Origin: Planctomycetota bacterium
GTDB lineage: Bacteria; Planctomycetota; Phycisphaerae; Phycisphaerales; SM1A02
Assembly: GCA_024226535.1 (NCBI GenBank)
Contig: JAAELP010000409.1
Span: 1-44,820 of the forward strand
Direction of reading: 5' to 3'
DNA length: 44,820 nt
The notes below the pieces were generated by a model. The model was not told where the DNA came from. It made no database searches and worked only from the letters and a program-made list of their open reading frames with translations. A program made the position numbers and the translations under genes. This document shows positions 32,848-41,399 of this stretch, piece by piece; within the stretch, counting starts at the first letter, position 1; each line of letters begins with the position of its first letter.

Positions 32848-32879
32848 GCGCCGTTGGCCTCCATTGTCGAGGCCGGCGC
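32848..32879. promoter_or_regulatory. Interrupted GC hairpin between rfbF and the HldE-like gene
   Basis: GCGCC-GTT-GGCCTC, a CATTGTC loop, then GAGGCC-GGCGC form an 11-bp stem with a 3-nt bulge. It ends 12 nt before ATG 32892 in an 89-bp divergent gap. It could be a 5' leader structure of the plus-strand operon. I see no T-run in either direction. Confidence 0.4.
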
Positions 32880-32891
32880 GGCTCCCGTCCG

Positions 32892-34535
32892 ATGAAAGAG
32901 GCCGTGAAGAACGATCCCCCGAGCGTGCTGACGGTCGCCGAGGCCTCGGCGCTGGTTCGCGCGGCCCAGGCCGACGGGCTCGTCGTGGTCATGTGCCACG
33001 GGTGCTTCGACCTCGTGCATCCCGGGCACGTTCGGCACCTCCAGCAGGCGGCCCGGCTCGGCGATCGCCTGCTGGTGACCGTGACCGCCGATTCGCTCCT
33101 GGGCAAGGGCCCGGACCGGCCGCTCATCCCGCAGGAGTTGAGGGCGGAAAACCTCGCCGCCCTGGACTGCGTGGATTGGGTCGCGATCAGCGAGAACCCG
33201 ACGGCGACCCCGCTCCTGGAGACCATCCGGCCCGACGTCTACGTGAAGGGCCGGGAGTACGAGCACAACCAGGACCCTCGCTTCGAGCAGGAGAAGGAGG
33301 TCGTCCAGCGGCACGGCGGCCGGGTCGTGTTCACCAGCGGCGATGTCGTCTTCAGCTCCACCGCGCTCATGGCCGGCATGGAGCACTCCGCCGACCCCGT
33401 GCACCGCGCGTTGCGCCAGCTCGTGGACCAGCACGATCTCGACATGGACCGGATCGAGGCGATCGTGCAGTCGTTCCACGGACGACGCGTGCTCGTCGTC
33501 GGCGAGACGGTGATCGATACGTACGTCATGTGCGACCGCCCGGAGGTTGCCGGCGAGGCGGCGATGATGACGCTCCGCCCGTTCGAGTACCGCAGCTTCG
33601 ACGGCGGCGCGGCGATCATCGCCCGCCATCTCGCGGCGCTCGGCGCGCGGCCGACCCTGCTCACCGCGCTGCCGCGCAGCATCGACTCGGAGACGATGCG
33701 TCTGCGGCTGGAGGTCGACGGTGTCGACGTCCGCGCGATCGAGGTCGAGCAGCGGCTCGTCGAGAAGCAGCGCTTCCTCGTCGGGCAGTCGAAGGTGATG
33801 AAGCTCGACCTCGCCGAGCCGCTCGTCGTGGACGAGGCGAACCAGCGGCGCTTCGTCGATCTCGCGGAGGACATCGCCCGCGGGTCGGAGGCCGTCGTCG
33901 TGGCCGACTTCGGGCTCGGCCTGCTCCCGGCGCCGGTGCTCAGCGATCTCTGCCGGCGGGTGCGCCCCCACGTGGAGATCCTCTCCGGTGACGTCAGCGG
34001 GCGACGCTCGAACCTGCTCGCGATGGAGCAGATGGACCTGATCTGTCCGTCGGAGGTGGAGATTCGCGACGCGTTGCACGACTGGGAGGAGGGACTCACC
34101 GCGGTGGTCTGGCGCCTGCTCGGGCGCACGCGCTCGCAGGCGGCGCTCGTCACGCTCGGTGACGACGGGCTCATCGCCTTCGAGCGCCGCCCCGATCCGC
34201 CGGCGGCGAACTGGAGTTCGCGTCTGCACGCCGAGCACGTGCCCGCCCTCGCGACGCACGCGGTCGACCAGCTCGGCTGCGGCGACGCCCTGCTCGCGGC
34301 GGCGACACTCACCCGGCTCGGCGGCGGATCGCTCGCGCTCGCCGGCATCGTCGGCTCCGTCGCCGCGGCCGCAGAGGCGCAGAAGCTCGGCAACGCCGTG
34401 ATCGGCGCCGCGGCCCTTCGCCGTGGCATTCGACGGCTCGTCGGATCCCGGCTCGCCTTCGACCCCGAGCCCGCCGCCTCATCGGTCCTGCGTTGTCATG
34501 ATCAGCTACCTGTTGCCAACTCGAGATCGACCTGA
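32892..34535 (+). CDS. HldE-like bifunctional protein, nucleotidyltransferase-kinase order
   Basis: 547 aa. Residues ~10-150 form a cytidylyltransferase-fold domain with VVMCHGCFDLVHPGHVRHLQ (HPGH nucleotide motif) and PDVYVKGREY. Residues ~195-520 are a PfkB sugar kinase with RRVLVVGETVIDTYV at its start and AVDQLGCGDALLAA as the DxxGxGD catalytic loop. E. coli HldE, which makes ADP-heptose, has the same domains in the opposite order. A sugar-phosphate kinase plus nucleotide transfer role is likely; heptose is not proven. No good ribosome site precedes ATG 32892. It overlaps the next gene by 38 bp. Confidence 0.85.
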   Translation: MKEAVKNDPPSVLTVAEASALVRAAQADGLVVVMCHGCFDLVHPGHVRHLQQAARLGDRLLVTVTADSLLGKGPDRPLIPQELRAENLAALDCVDWVAISENPTATPLLETIRPDVYVKGREYEHNQDPRFEQEKEVVQRHGGRVVFTSGDVVFSSTALMAGMEHSADPVHRALRQLVDQHDLDMDRIEAIVQSFHGRRVLVVGETVIDTYVMCDRPEVAGEAAMMTLRPFEYRSFDGGAAIIARHLAALGARPTLLTALPRSIDSETMRLRLEVDGVDVRAIEVEQRLVEKQRFLVGQSKVMKLDLAEPLVVDEANQRRFVDLAEDIARGSEAVVVADFGLGLLPAPVLSDLCRRVRPHVEILSGDVSGRRSNLLAMEQMDLICPSEVEIRDALHDWEEGLTAVVWRLLGRTRSQAALVTLGDDGLIAFERRPDPPAANWSSRLHAEHVPALATHAVDQLGCGDALLAAATLTRLGGGSLALAGIVGSVAAAAEAQKLGNAVIGAAALRRGIRRLVGSRLAFDPEPAASSVLRCHDQLPVANSRST

Positions 34536-35598
34536 TCGTCTCGCCGCGACGTTGCGCGCGATCGGCGCGTTGTCCGAGCCGCGTCACGCGGCCCACGACG
34601 ACGCGGAGATCGTGGTCGTCGACGACGCGTCCGTCGAGCCCGTCCGCGCCCCGAAGCGTGTCGGCGCCCTGCCCGTGCGCGTGATCCGGCTCGACGAGCC
34701 GAGGGGAGCCGCGGCGCGCAACACCGGCGCCCGGGCCGCCCGGGGATCCTGGGTCGTGATGCTCGACGACGACTCCTGGCCGCTCGATCACGGTCACCTG
34801 GAAGCGATCGCCGACGCGGCACCGGAGGTCGCCGCGATCGGAGCGGAGATCGTCCTGGGCGGGGGGCGGCGCGAGGACGGCGGCTTGCCGGAAGTGTTCG
34901 TGGGTTGCGGCGCCGTGGTGAGGCGCTCCGCGTTCCTCGACGTCGGCGGCTACGACCCCACGTTCCACTACTACGCCGAGGAATACGACCTCTGCGCGAA
35001 GCTGCTGCTCGCCGGCTGGCACGTCGTGCACGACTGGCGGTTCCGGGTGCGGCACGAGAAGGTCGCCGAGGGTCGGGACATGAACGTGATCCTCCGCCGG
35101 CTCGTGCGCAACAACGGGTGGGTGATGCAGCGCTACGCGCCGGATCACGAGCGCGCCGAGGCGCTGGAGCACGTGATCGGGCGCTACGGCCGGATCGCCC
35201 GCCGCGAGCACGCGAGCTTCGGCTACGAGCAGGGGCTCGACGAGCTGATGAGCACGCTCGACGAGCAGCCGCGCACGCCGATGGGCCGGGCGTTGTGGGA
35301 ACGCTTCACCGGGCGTGCCGCCGCGCGAGCCGCGCTTCGGCGCGAAGGCCTGCCGCCGGGCGCGTCGGTCGCGGTCGTGGACGAGGGCAAGAATGCCGGC
35401 GAGGTTCGCTTGGCGCTGGCGGACCTGGGACGCGGCACGATCGTCGACGAGCCGACGGCGGAACTGCTCATCGTCGGCACGCTCTCACCGGGACCGATGG
35501 TGGACGCATGGCAGCGGCGGCGCCGCCGGGGAGCGGGGCGGCAACGCGTGCTCACGCCATGGCGACCGAAGGGAAGGGCCTTCGATGCCGGTCGCTGA
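34498..35598 (+). CDS. GT2 family glycosyltransferase
   Basis: 366 aa from ATG 34498 (MISYLLPTRDRPDRLAATLR), which lies within the 3' end of the upstream gene. The GT-A core shows AEIVVVDDASVEPV, RGAAAARNTGARAARGSWVV and MLDDDSWPL with the metal-binding DDD, then GGYDPTFHYYAEEYDLCAKL with the catalytic acidic motif. Residues ~270-366 add a C-terminal nucleotide-binding-like segment (GASVAVVDEGKNAGEV) that resembles in position the tail of the GT4-GT2 fusion. Donor and acceptor are unknown. Confidence 0.85.
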   Translation: MISYLLPTRDRPDRLAATLRAIGALSEPRHAAHDDAEIVVVDDASVEPVRAPKRVGALPVRVIRLDEPRGAAARNTGARAARGSWVVMLDDDSWPLDHGHLEAIADAAPEVAAIGAEIVLGGGRREDGGLPEVFVGCGAVVRRSAFLDVGGYDPTFHYYAEEYDLCAKLLLAGWHVVHDWRFRVRHEKVAEGRDMNVILRRLVRNNGWVMQRYAPDHERAEALEHVIGRYGRIARREHASFGYEQGLDELMSTLDEQPRTPMGRALWERFTGRAAARAALRREGLPPGASVAVVDEGKNAGEVRLALADLGRGTIVDEPTAELLIVGTLSPGPMVDAWQRRRRRGAGRQRVLTPWRPKGRAFDAGR

Positions 35599-36349
35599 GC
35601 CGCCGGCGGTCGCGATCGACGCCGTGCTCGCCGAGATGCACGCGGCGCGTACGACGAGAGGCGACGACGACGCGATCGTGGACATCTCCGAGTACGCGGT
35701 TCGCGCGCCGGCCGCGCGGGTGCTGGAGGGCGCCGCGGAGGCCGCTGCCGCCGACACGATGATCGAGATCGGCATGGCCAGCGCGCTCTCCACGCTCGCC
35801 ATCTGCCGCGGGCGACGCCGGGCGGGCCCGATGGCCGATGGGTGCTTCCACGTGATCGACCCTCACCAGGATCACTTCCGCAACTGCGGGCTGCACGCGC
35901 TTCGGCGGGCGGGGGTCGCGTCGGCGGTGACCTTCCACCGGCTGCCCGCGCACGTCGCGCTGCCGCGCCTTCTCGATGAGGGCGTACGCCCTCGCTTCGC
36001 CTTCGTCGACGGGCAGCACCAGCTCGACAACGTCATCGCCGAGCTGTACCTGCTGGACTACATGCTCGACGTCGGCGGCGTCGTCGCGCTGCACGACATG
36101 TGGATGCCGGGGCTCCAGCACGCCGTGTCCTACTGGCTGGCGAACCGCGCGTACGAGGCGGTGACCCTCGACGGCCCGACGCTGACGGCGGCGCCGTGCG
36201 CGAGCAGCCAGCGGGGCTGCGGGGACCCGGAGCGGCGGCCGGCGTTCTTCAGGGAGCACGCGGAGCCGTTCGTGGATGCGACCGTGCTCCTGATGCGGAA
36301 GACGGGTGAGGATGAGCGGGGATGGGACTTCTTCCGGGAGTTCGTGTAG
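35585..36349 (+). CDS. Class I methyltransferase, Methyltransf_24-like
   Basis: 254 aa from ATG 35585, overlapping the previous gene by 14 bp. It has MIEIGMASALSTLAICRG as a variant motif I and PRFAFVDGQHQLDNVIAEL followed by LDVGGVVALHDMWMP, the VDGxH and GGxxxxHD motifs of Methyltransf_24 proteins. Members often modify sugars or surface lipids. It is the last glycan-cluster gene on this strand. The Cys-containing stretch CASSQRGCGDPERRP is unusual for the family. Confidence 0.75.
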   Translation: MPVAEPPAVAIDAVLAEMHAARTTRGDDDAIVDISEYAVRAPAARVLEGAAEAAAADTMIEIGMASALSTLAICRGRRRAGPMADGCFHVIDPHQDHFRNCGLHALRRAGVASAVTFHRLPAHVALPRLLDEGVRPRFAFVDGQHQLDNVIAELYLLDYMLDVGGVVALHDMWMPGLQHAVSYWLANRAYEAVTLDGPTLTAAPCASSQRGCGDPERRPAFFREHAEPFVDATVLLMRKTGEDERGWDFFREFV

Positions 36350-36355
36350 GCGCGG

Positions 36356-36361
36356 TACACT
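36356..36361 (+). promoter_or_regulatory. TACACT -10 box, likely leaderless start of the gene at 36369
   Basis: TACACT is followed by 7 nt (GATGGTG) and ATG 36369; another in-frame ATG lies at 36363. No ribosome site precedes either. Confidence 0.4.
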
Positions 36362-36368
36362 GATGGTG

Positions 36369-36953
36369 ATGGCCGAACCGACGACGGACCAGATCGCGCG
36401 GGAGGCGGCTCGTCTCGTGCAGACCGGTGCCGAGCCGGACATCGATCGCGCGATCCACGCCGCCGCCGCGGGCCACGACGCGCCACGGCCCGGTCACGGG
36501 CTCGTGCGCGAGCACGCCCAGGGCATGGCCATGCAGGCGCTCGGGCGCGAGGGATACGCCGAGCAGGTCCGCGACGTCTGGCGGATCGCCGAAGAGATCA
36601 TGACGGTGCTCGAACGGGTGGTTCCGGACGGCGAGTTGCTGCTCGCCGGTCGCGCCGCGCGGGGGCAGATCGACGGCGGCGTGACGATCCACGTGCGTGT
36701 CTACACCGACCAGTCGATCGGCGAGATCGCCGCCGCGCTCGTCGAGCACGGCTACGAGGAGCCGGCCTTCGAGACGGCGCGCTCGCGTTTCGGGTGCCTG
36801 GACCGGATCCGCTTCGTCGAGGCGTGCCGCGACATCGTGGTCACGCGTTGCCCCGCCGGGCTTCCCGCCGCCGCTCGTCGCCGCGACCGCGATCTCTTCC
36901 AGGGCCGACCGATTGCAACCGCGACGCTCGAAGATCTGCGCAAGCGACTGTGA
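36369..36953 (+). CDS. Conserved-looking protein of unknown function
   Basis: 194 aa from ATG 36369 (MAEPTTDQIAREAARLVQ); ATG 36363 is the alternative. I do not recognise a family. The sequence looks like a soluble, folded protein: a helical N-terminus with DAPRPGHGLVREHAQGMAMQ, then GYAEQVRDVWRIAEEIMTVL, GRAARGQIDGGVTIHVRVY and GYEEPAFETARSRFGCLDRI. The many His, Glu and Arg residues in ordered positions suggest an active site or nucleotide binding, but that is a guess. It sits between the glycan cluster and the Fe-S gene with its own promoter-like box. Confidence 0.7.
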   Translation: MAEPTTDQIAREAARLVQTGAEPDIDRAIHAAAAGHDAPRPGHGLVREHAQGMAMQALGREGYAEQVRDVWRIAEEIMTVLERVVPDGELLLAGRAARGQIDGGVTIHVRVYTDQSIGEIAAALVEHGYEEPAFETARSRFGCLDRIRFVEACRDIVVTRCPAGLPAAARRRDRDLFQGRPIATATLEDLRKRL

Positions 36954-36958
36954 ACCTC

Positions 36959-36964
36959 TACACT
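36959..36964 (+). promoter_or_regulatory. TACACT -10 box, likely leaderless start of the Fe-S/NrfD gene
   Basis: TACACT is followed by 8 nt (GCCGGCCC) and ATG 36973. The box lies just past the stop of the preceding gene. No ribosome site is present. Confidence 0.45.
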
Positions 36965-36972
36965 GCCGGCCC

Positions 36973-38445
36973 ATGCAGTACGGCTTCGTCATCGACCACG
37001 ACCGCTGCATCGGCTGTCACGCGTGCACTGTCGCCTGCAAGGCGGAGAACGACGTGCCCGTCGGTGACTTCCGCACGTGGGTGAAGTACATCGAGCAGGG
37101 GACGTTCCCCGAGGTGAAGCGTCACTTCGCCGTGCTGCGCTGCAACCACTGCACGGACGCCCCCTGCGTGACGATCTGCCCCGTCAACGCGCTGGAGAAG
37201 CGCCCCGACGGCATCGTCGACCTCGACCGGGACGCGTGCATCGGATGCAGGGCGTGCATGCAGGCGTGCCCGTACGACGCGATCTACGTGAACGCGGACT
37301 CCGGCGCGGCGGAGAAGTGCCACTACTGCGCGCACCGCGTGGAGCGGGGGCTCGATCCAGCGTGTGTCGTGGTGTGCCCGGTCGAGGCGATCCTGCCCGG
37401 CGATCTGGACGACCCGGGGTCGCGCGCCGGCCGGGCGATGCGCGAGAAGGAGACGACGGTGCGGCGGGCGGAGCAGGGCACGGGCCCGAACGTCCACTAC
37501 GTCGGCATCGACGATCTGACCCTTCAGCCCGGCGCCGCCCACCGGCCCGAGCACTACATCTGGAGCGACCGTCCCCCGGACAAGCCCGAGGCGTGGCCGG
37601 GGTCGCTGCCGCTGGTGCCGGACGCCGCGGTCGTGCTCGACACGGGCCACCGCGTCGAGTGGGGCTGGCACGTCTCGCTGTACCTGCTGACGAAGGGGAT
37701 CGCGGCCGGGGCCGCCGTGCTCGCGCCGTTCGCCGCGGCGCTCGGGCTCGGTGAGCGGGTGGCGGCGTACGCTCCGGAGCTGATCGCGCTCGTGTTCACC
37801 GCGATCACCTGCCTGCTGCTCGTGGGCGACCTGGCGCGACCGACGCGGTTCTACCGGCTGCTGACGCGCCCGAACTGGAAGAGCTGGCTCGTTCGCGGTG
37901 GCGTGGTTCTCACGGCTTTCGGCGTGCTGACCCTTGGCTCGCTCGCGGCGCGGCTTGCCGGCGCCGGAGAGGTCGCCGATGCGCTGCGCTGGGCCGCCGC
38001 CGTCGTCGGCCTCGCGGTGGCGGGTTATACGGCGTTCCTGTTCGCGCAGTGCAAGGGACGCGATCTCTGGGAGAGCCGCCTCCTGCTGCCGCACCTGATC
38101 GCGCAGGCGGTCATGTGCGGGGCGGCGTGCTTCCTCGTGCTCGCGCCGTCGAGCCGGGCGGGGGCCGTGGTGCTGGCCGTCTCGGCGCTGGCGCATCTCG
38201 GGTTCGCCCTCGCGGAGCGTTTCGGGAAGCACGCGACGGACAACGCCCGGCAGGCCGCCGCGTTCCTGACCACGATCAAGCTCGGTCCGATCTACCCGTT
38301 CCGCGAAGGGCTGATCGCCGGCGTCGCCGTCGCGATCGTCCTGCTGCCGTTGTTCGCGCCGGCGGCCGGCGTCGCCGCGCTGATCGGGCTCTATCTCTAC
38401 GAGGATGCGTACGTCCGCGCCGGACAGCTTCCGCCGCTTTCCTGA
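36973..38445 (+). CDS. Fused four-cluster ferredoxin and NrfD/DmsC-type membrane anchor
   Basis: 490 aa. Residues 1-175 are a PsrB/DmsB-type electron-transfer subunit with four 4Fe-4S motifs: CIGCHACTVAC (C12-C22), CNHCTDAPCVTICP, CIGCRACMQACP and CHYCAHRV with ACVVVCP. From about residue 220 an NrfD/DmsC-type integral membrane domain begins (RVEWGWHVSLYLLTKGIAAG) with about eight hydrophobic segments, which would pass electrons to or from quinone. These are normally two separate proteins. There is no signal peptide. It lies 11 bp before the Mo subunit gene, forming a CISM-type complex with it. Confidence 0.9.
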   Translation: MQYGFVIDHDRCIGCHACTVACKAENDVPVGDFRTWVKYIEQGTFPEVKRHFAVLRCNHCTDAPCVTICPVNALEKRPDGIVDLDRDACIGCRACMQACPYDAIYVNADSGAAEKCHYCAHRVERGLDPACVVVCPVEAILPGDLDDPGSRAGRAMREKETTVRRAEQGTGPNVHYVGIDDLTLQPGAAHRPEHYIWSDRPPDKPEAWPGSLPLVPDAAVVLDTGHRVEWGWHVSLYLLTKGIAAGAAVLAPFAAALGLGERVAAYAPELIALVFTAITCLLLVGDLARPTRFYRLLTRPNWKSWLVRGGVVLTAFGVLTLGSLAARLAGAGEVADALRWAAAVVGLAVAGYTAFLFAQCKGRDLWESRLLLPHLIAQAVMCGAACFLVLAPSSRAGAVVLAVSALAHLGFALAERFGKHATDNARQAAAFLTTIKLGPIYPFREGLIAGVAVAIVLLPLFAPAAGVAALIGLYLYEDAYVRAGQLPPLS

Positions 38446-38456
38446 TTGACCCACCG

Positions 38457-41246
38457 ATGCCGCAGCCAACCGACATCACGCCGCTCGAGTCGTTCCCGCC
38501 CATCGACGAGTGGGACGACTGGGCCGAGTTCGACGCCCGCGCCTGGCCGAAGAAGGTCGAGCGTCGCTATACGCTCGTTCCGACCACGTGCTTCAACTGC
38601 GAGGCGGCGTGCGGGCTCGTGGCGTACGTCGATCGCGAGACGATGAGCGTGCGCAAGCTCGAGGGCAACCCGCACCATCCGGGATCGCGCGGGCGCAACT
38701 GCGCCAAGGGACCCGCGACGCTCAGCCAGATCGAGGACCCGGAGCGGATCCTCTACCCGCTGAAACGCGCGGGGCCGCGAGGATCCGGGAAGTTCGAGCG
38801 AACCACGTGGGACACCGTGCTCGACGAGATCGCGGCGAAGGTCCGCGCCGCGCTCCTCGAAGATCGCCGCAACGAGATCATGTACCACGTCGGCCGCCCC
38901 GGCGCCGATGGCTACATGGACCGCGTGCTCCGCGCCTGGGGCGTGGACGCGCACAACTCCCACACGAACGTCTGCTCGTCGGGGGCGCGCGTCGGATACG
39001 CCCTGTGGTCCGGGGCCGATCGGCCGTCGCCGGATCACGCGCGGGCGAAGTACATCCTGCTGCTGTCGGCGCACCTGGAGACCGGCCACTACTTCAACCC
39101 GCACGCCCAGCGCATCATCGACGGGAAGGAGAAGGGGGCGAAGCTCTGCGTCGTCGACGTGCGGCTGTCCAACACCGCGTCCCGCGCCGACGAGTGGCTT
39201 GCGCCGTGGCCGGGGACGGAGGCGATGCTGCTGCTGGCGATGGCCCGGGTGATCCTCGAAGAGGGCCTCTACGACGGGGCGTTCATGGAGCAGTGGGTCG
39301 ACTGGCGCACCTTCCTCGCCGAAACCGAGCCGTCCCTCACCGGTGACGACGCGACCTTCGACGCGTTCATCGCGCGTCTTCGCGAGCACTACGCCTACGC
39401 CACCCCGGAGGCTGCCGCCGAGGAGTGCGGCGTCGACGCCGACCGGATCCGCGCGATCGCACGCGACATCGGCGCCGCCGGCAGCGGCTTCGCCACGCAC
39501 GTCTGGCGCAGCGCCGCCTCCGGCAACCTCGGCGGATGGCAGGTCTCGCGGTGCCTCCAGTTCCTCGTCGTGCTCGTCGGCGCCGTCGGCACCGAGGGGG
39601 GGACACACCTCAACAGCGACAACAAGTTCGTGCCGCCGCCGTTCCTGCGGCCGCCGCCGCAGAGCATCTGGAACGAGCTGCTGTATCCGCGCGAGTATCC
39701 GCTGTGCCACCACGAGATGTCGATCCTCCTGCCGCACTTCCTCCAGGAGGGGCGCGGGAAGATCGCCGCGTACTTCACGCGGGTCTACAACCCGGTCTGG
39801 ACGAACCCCGACGGGTTGATGTGGGAGCAGCTCCTGCGCGACGAATCGAAGGTCGAGCTGCACGCGGCGCTCACGCCGGTGTGGAGCGAGACGGCGCAGT
39901 ACGCCGACTACGTCCTGCCCATGGGCATCGGGGCCGAGCGGCACGACCTGATGAGCCAGGAGACGCACGCCGCGAAGTGGATCAGCTTCCGCCAGCCCGT
40001 GCTTCGCACGGCGCGGGAGCGCGCCGGCGAGCGCGTGGAGGCGACGTGGCACGCGAACCCCGGGGAGGTCTGGGAGGAGGACGAGTTCTGGATCGAGCTG
40101 TCGTGGCGCATCGACCCGGACGGCGCGCTCGGCATTCGCAAGTGGTTCGAGTCGCCGTATCGCCCCGGCGAGAAGGTCACGCTCGACGAGTACTACGGAT
40201 GGATCTTCGAGAACTCCGTGCCGGGTCTGCCGGAGGAGGCGAAGAAGCACGGCCTGACGCCGCTTGCGTACATGCGGAAGTTCGGAGCGTTTCTCGTGGA
40301 GGCCGAGGCGGCGCGCGGGTACCTCGCCGAGCTGTCCGGCGACACGCTGAGCGGATCGGAAACGCGCGCCGACGGCTCGATCGTCAAGGACGGCAAGCCG
40401 ATCGGCGTCGAGGCCGCCGGCACCGCGCGGGCCGGCTTCCACACGCCGTCGCGCAAGCTCGAGATCTACAGCACGACGATGCGCGACTGGGGCTGGCCGG
40501 AGCACACGCTCCCGGGCTACATCGAAAGCCACATCCACCGAAAGCACATGGACCGCGAGCGCGGCGAGTACGTGCTCGTCCCGACCTTCCGGTTGCCGAC
40601 GCTGATCCACACCCGCTCGGCGAACGCGAAGTGGCTCTACGAGCTTTCGAACACGAACCCGGTCTGGATCCACCCGGGTGATGCCGAGCGGATCGGTGTG
40701 CGCACGGGCGACCTCGTGCGCGTGGCGACGCGGATCGGCCACTTCGTCAACCGCGCGTGGGTGACCGAGGGCATGCGCCCGGGTGTCGTGGCCTGCTCGC
40801 ACCATCTCGGCCGGTGGCGGCTCTTCGACGAGGTCGGCACCGACCGCTGGGCGAGCGCGAAGGTCGTGCGCGAGGAGCCCGGCGGCGGCATCGTGCGCTT
40901 CCGGCGCGTGGAGTCGGTGAAGCCGTTCAAGAGCGACGACCCCGACAGCCGCCGGGTGTGGTGGACCGACGGCGGCGTCCACCAGAACCTGACCTTCCCC
41001 GTGCAGCCCGACCCGATCTCGGGCATGCACTGCTGGCACCAGCGCGTCACCGTCACCCGCGCCGGCCCCGACGATCTCTACGGCGACGTCGTGGTGGACC
41101 CGGCGAAGTCGATGGAGGTCTACCGCGAGTGGATGAAGCTCACGCGTCCGGCCCCGGGGCCGGGTGGCCTGCGCCGCCCGCTCTGGTTCGCAAGGGCGGT
41201 CCGCCCAGCGGACGAGACATACGTAGTGGATCCCCCGAATCCGTGA
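38457..41246 (+). CDS. Molybdopterin oxidoreductase catalytic subunit, possibly sulfite dehydrogenase-like
   Basis: 929 aa from ATG 38457. The 4Fe-4S motif is Cys45, Cys48, Cys52 and Cys82 (CFNCEAACG ... GRNCAKG). A likely Mo-ligand cysteine is Cys173 in NVCSSGARVGYALW. LNSDNKFVPP, YFTRVYNPVWTNP and the C-terminal MopB strand TGDLVRVATRIGHFVNRAW complete the DMSO-reductase family fold. There is no twin-arginine signal, so it should face the cytoplasm, as in the sulfite-oxidising SoeABC. The neighbouring TauE and cysteine dioxygenase genes support a sulfite role; polysulfide, thiosulfate or other substrates remain possible. Confidence 0.85.
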   Translation: MPQPTDITPLESFPPIDEWDDWAEFDARAWPKKVERRYTLVPTTCFNCEAACGLVAYVDRETMSVRKLEGNPHHPGSRGRNCAKGPATLSQIEDPERILYPLKRAGPRGSGKFERTTWDTVLDEIAAKVRAALLEDRRNEIMYHVGRPGADGYMDRVLRAWGVDAHNSHTNVCSSGARVGYALWSGADRPSPDHARAKYILLLSAHLETGHYFNPHAQRIIDGKEKGAKLCVVDVRLSNTASRADEWLAPWPGTEAMLLLAMARVILEEGLYDGAFMEQWVDWRTFLAETEPSLTGDDATFDAFIARLREHYAYATPEAAAEECGVDADRIRAIARDIGAAGSGFATHVWRSAASGNLGGWQVSRCLQFLVVLVGAVGTEGGTHLNSDNKFVPPPFLRPPPQSIWNELLYPREYPLCHHEMSILLPHFLQEGRGKIAAYFTRVYNPVWTNPDGLMWEQLLRDESKVELHAALTPVWSETAQYADYVLPMGIGAERHDLMSQETHAAKWISFRQPVLRTARERAGERVEATWHANPGEVWEEDEFWIELSWRIDPDGALGIRKWFESPYRPGEKVTLDEYYGWIFENSVPGLPEEAKKHGLTPLAYMRKFGAFLVEAEAARGYLAELSGDTLSGSETRADGSIVKDGKPIGVEAAGTARAGFHTPSRKLEIYSTTMRDWGWPEHTLPGYIESHIHRKHMDRERGEYVLVPTFRLPTLIHTRSANAKWLYELSNTNPVWIHPGDAERIGVRTGDLVRVATRIGHFVNRAWVTEGMRPGVVACSHHLGRWRLFDEVGTDRWASAKVVREEPGGGIVRFRRVESVKPFKSDDPDSRRVWWTDGGVHQNLTFPVQPDPISGMHCWHQRVTVTRAGPDDLYGDVVVDPAKSMEVYREWMKLTRPAPGPGGLRRPLWFARAVRPADETYVVDPPNP

Positions 41247-41399
41247 TCCGAAATGCGGAATCCGCAATCCGCAACCCCAAGTCCTTGATCCTCAATTCAC
41301 AATTGCCCATTGAATCAGGAATTGCGGGATCGTGAATCGAGCACTTGGCAATGCGGAATGTGAATTCCGCAATCCGGATTCTGGATTCCACTCCTTACG
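41247..41399. repeat. AT-richer convergent intergenic region with clustered hairpins
   Basis: The gap between two convergent genes is clearly poorer in GC than its surroundings and is built from related words such as GGAATCCGCAATCCGC. It holds TGCGG-AAT-CCGCA (41254-41266), CAATT-CAC-AATTG (41293-41305), GCGGAAT-GTGA-ATTCCGC (41353-41370, a GNRA-type loop) and the 10-bp palindrome AATCCGGATT (41371-41380). It may serve as a two-way transcription end or be an extragenic repeat family. Confidence 0.6.

Noticed and set aside
38397..41267. A 956-codon open frame on the minus strand opposite the Mo subunit
   Set aside because: It mirrors the codon pattern of the real gene in GC-rich DNA, has low-complexity Arg/Val/Leu composition and shows no family motif.
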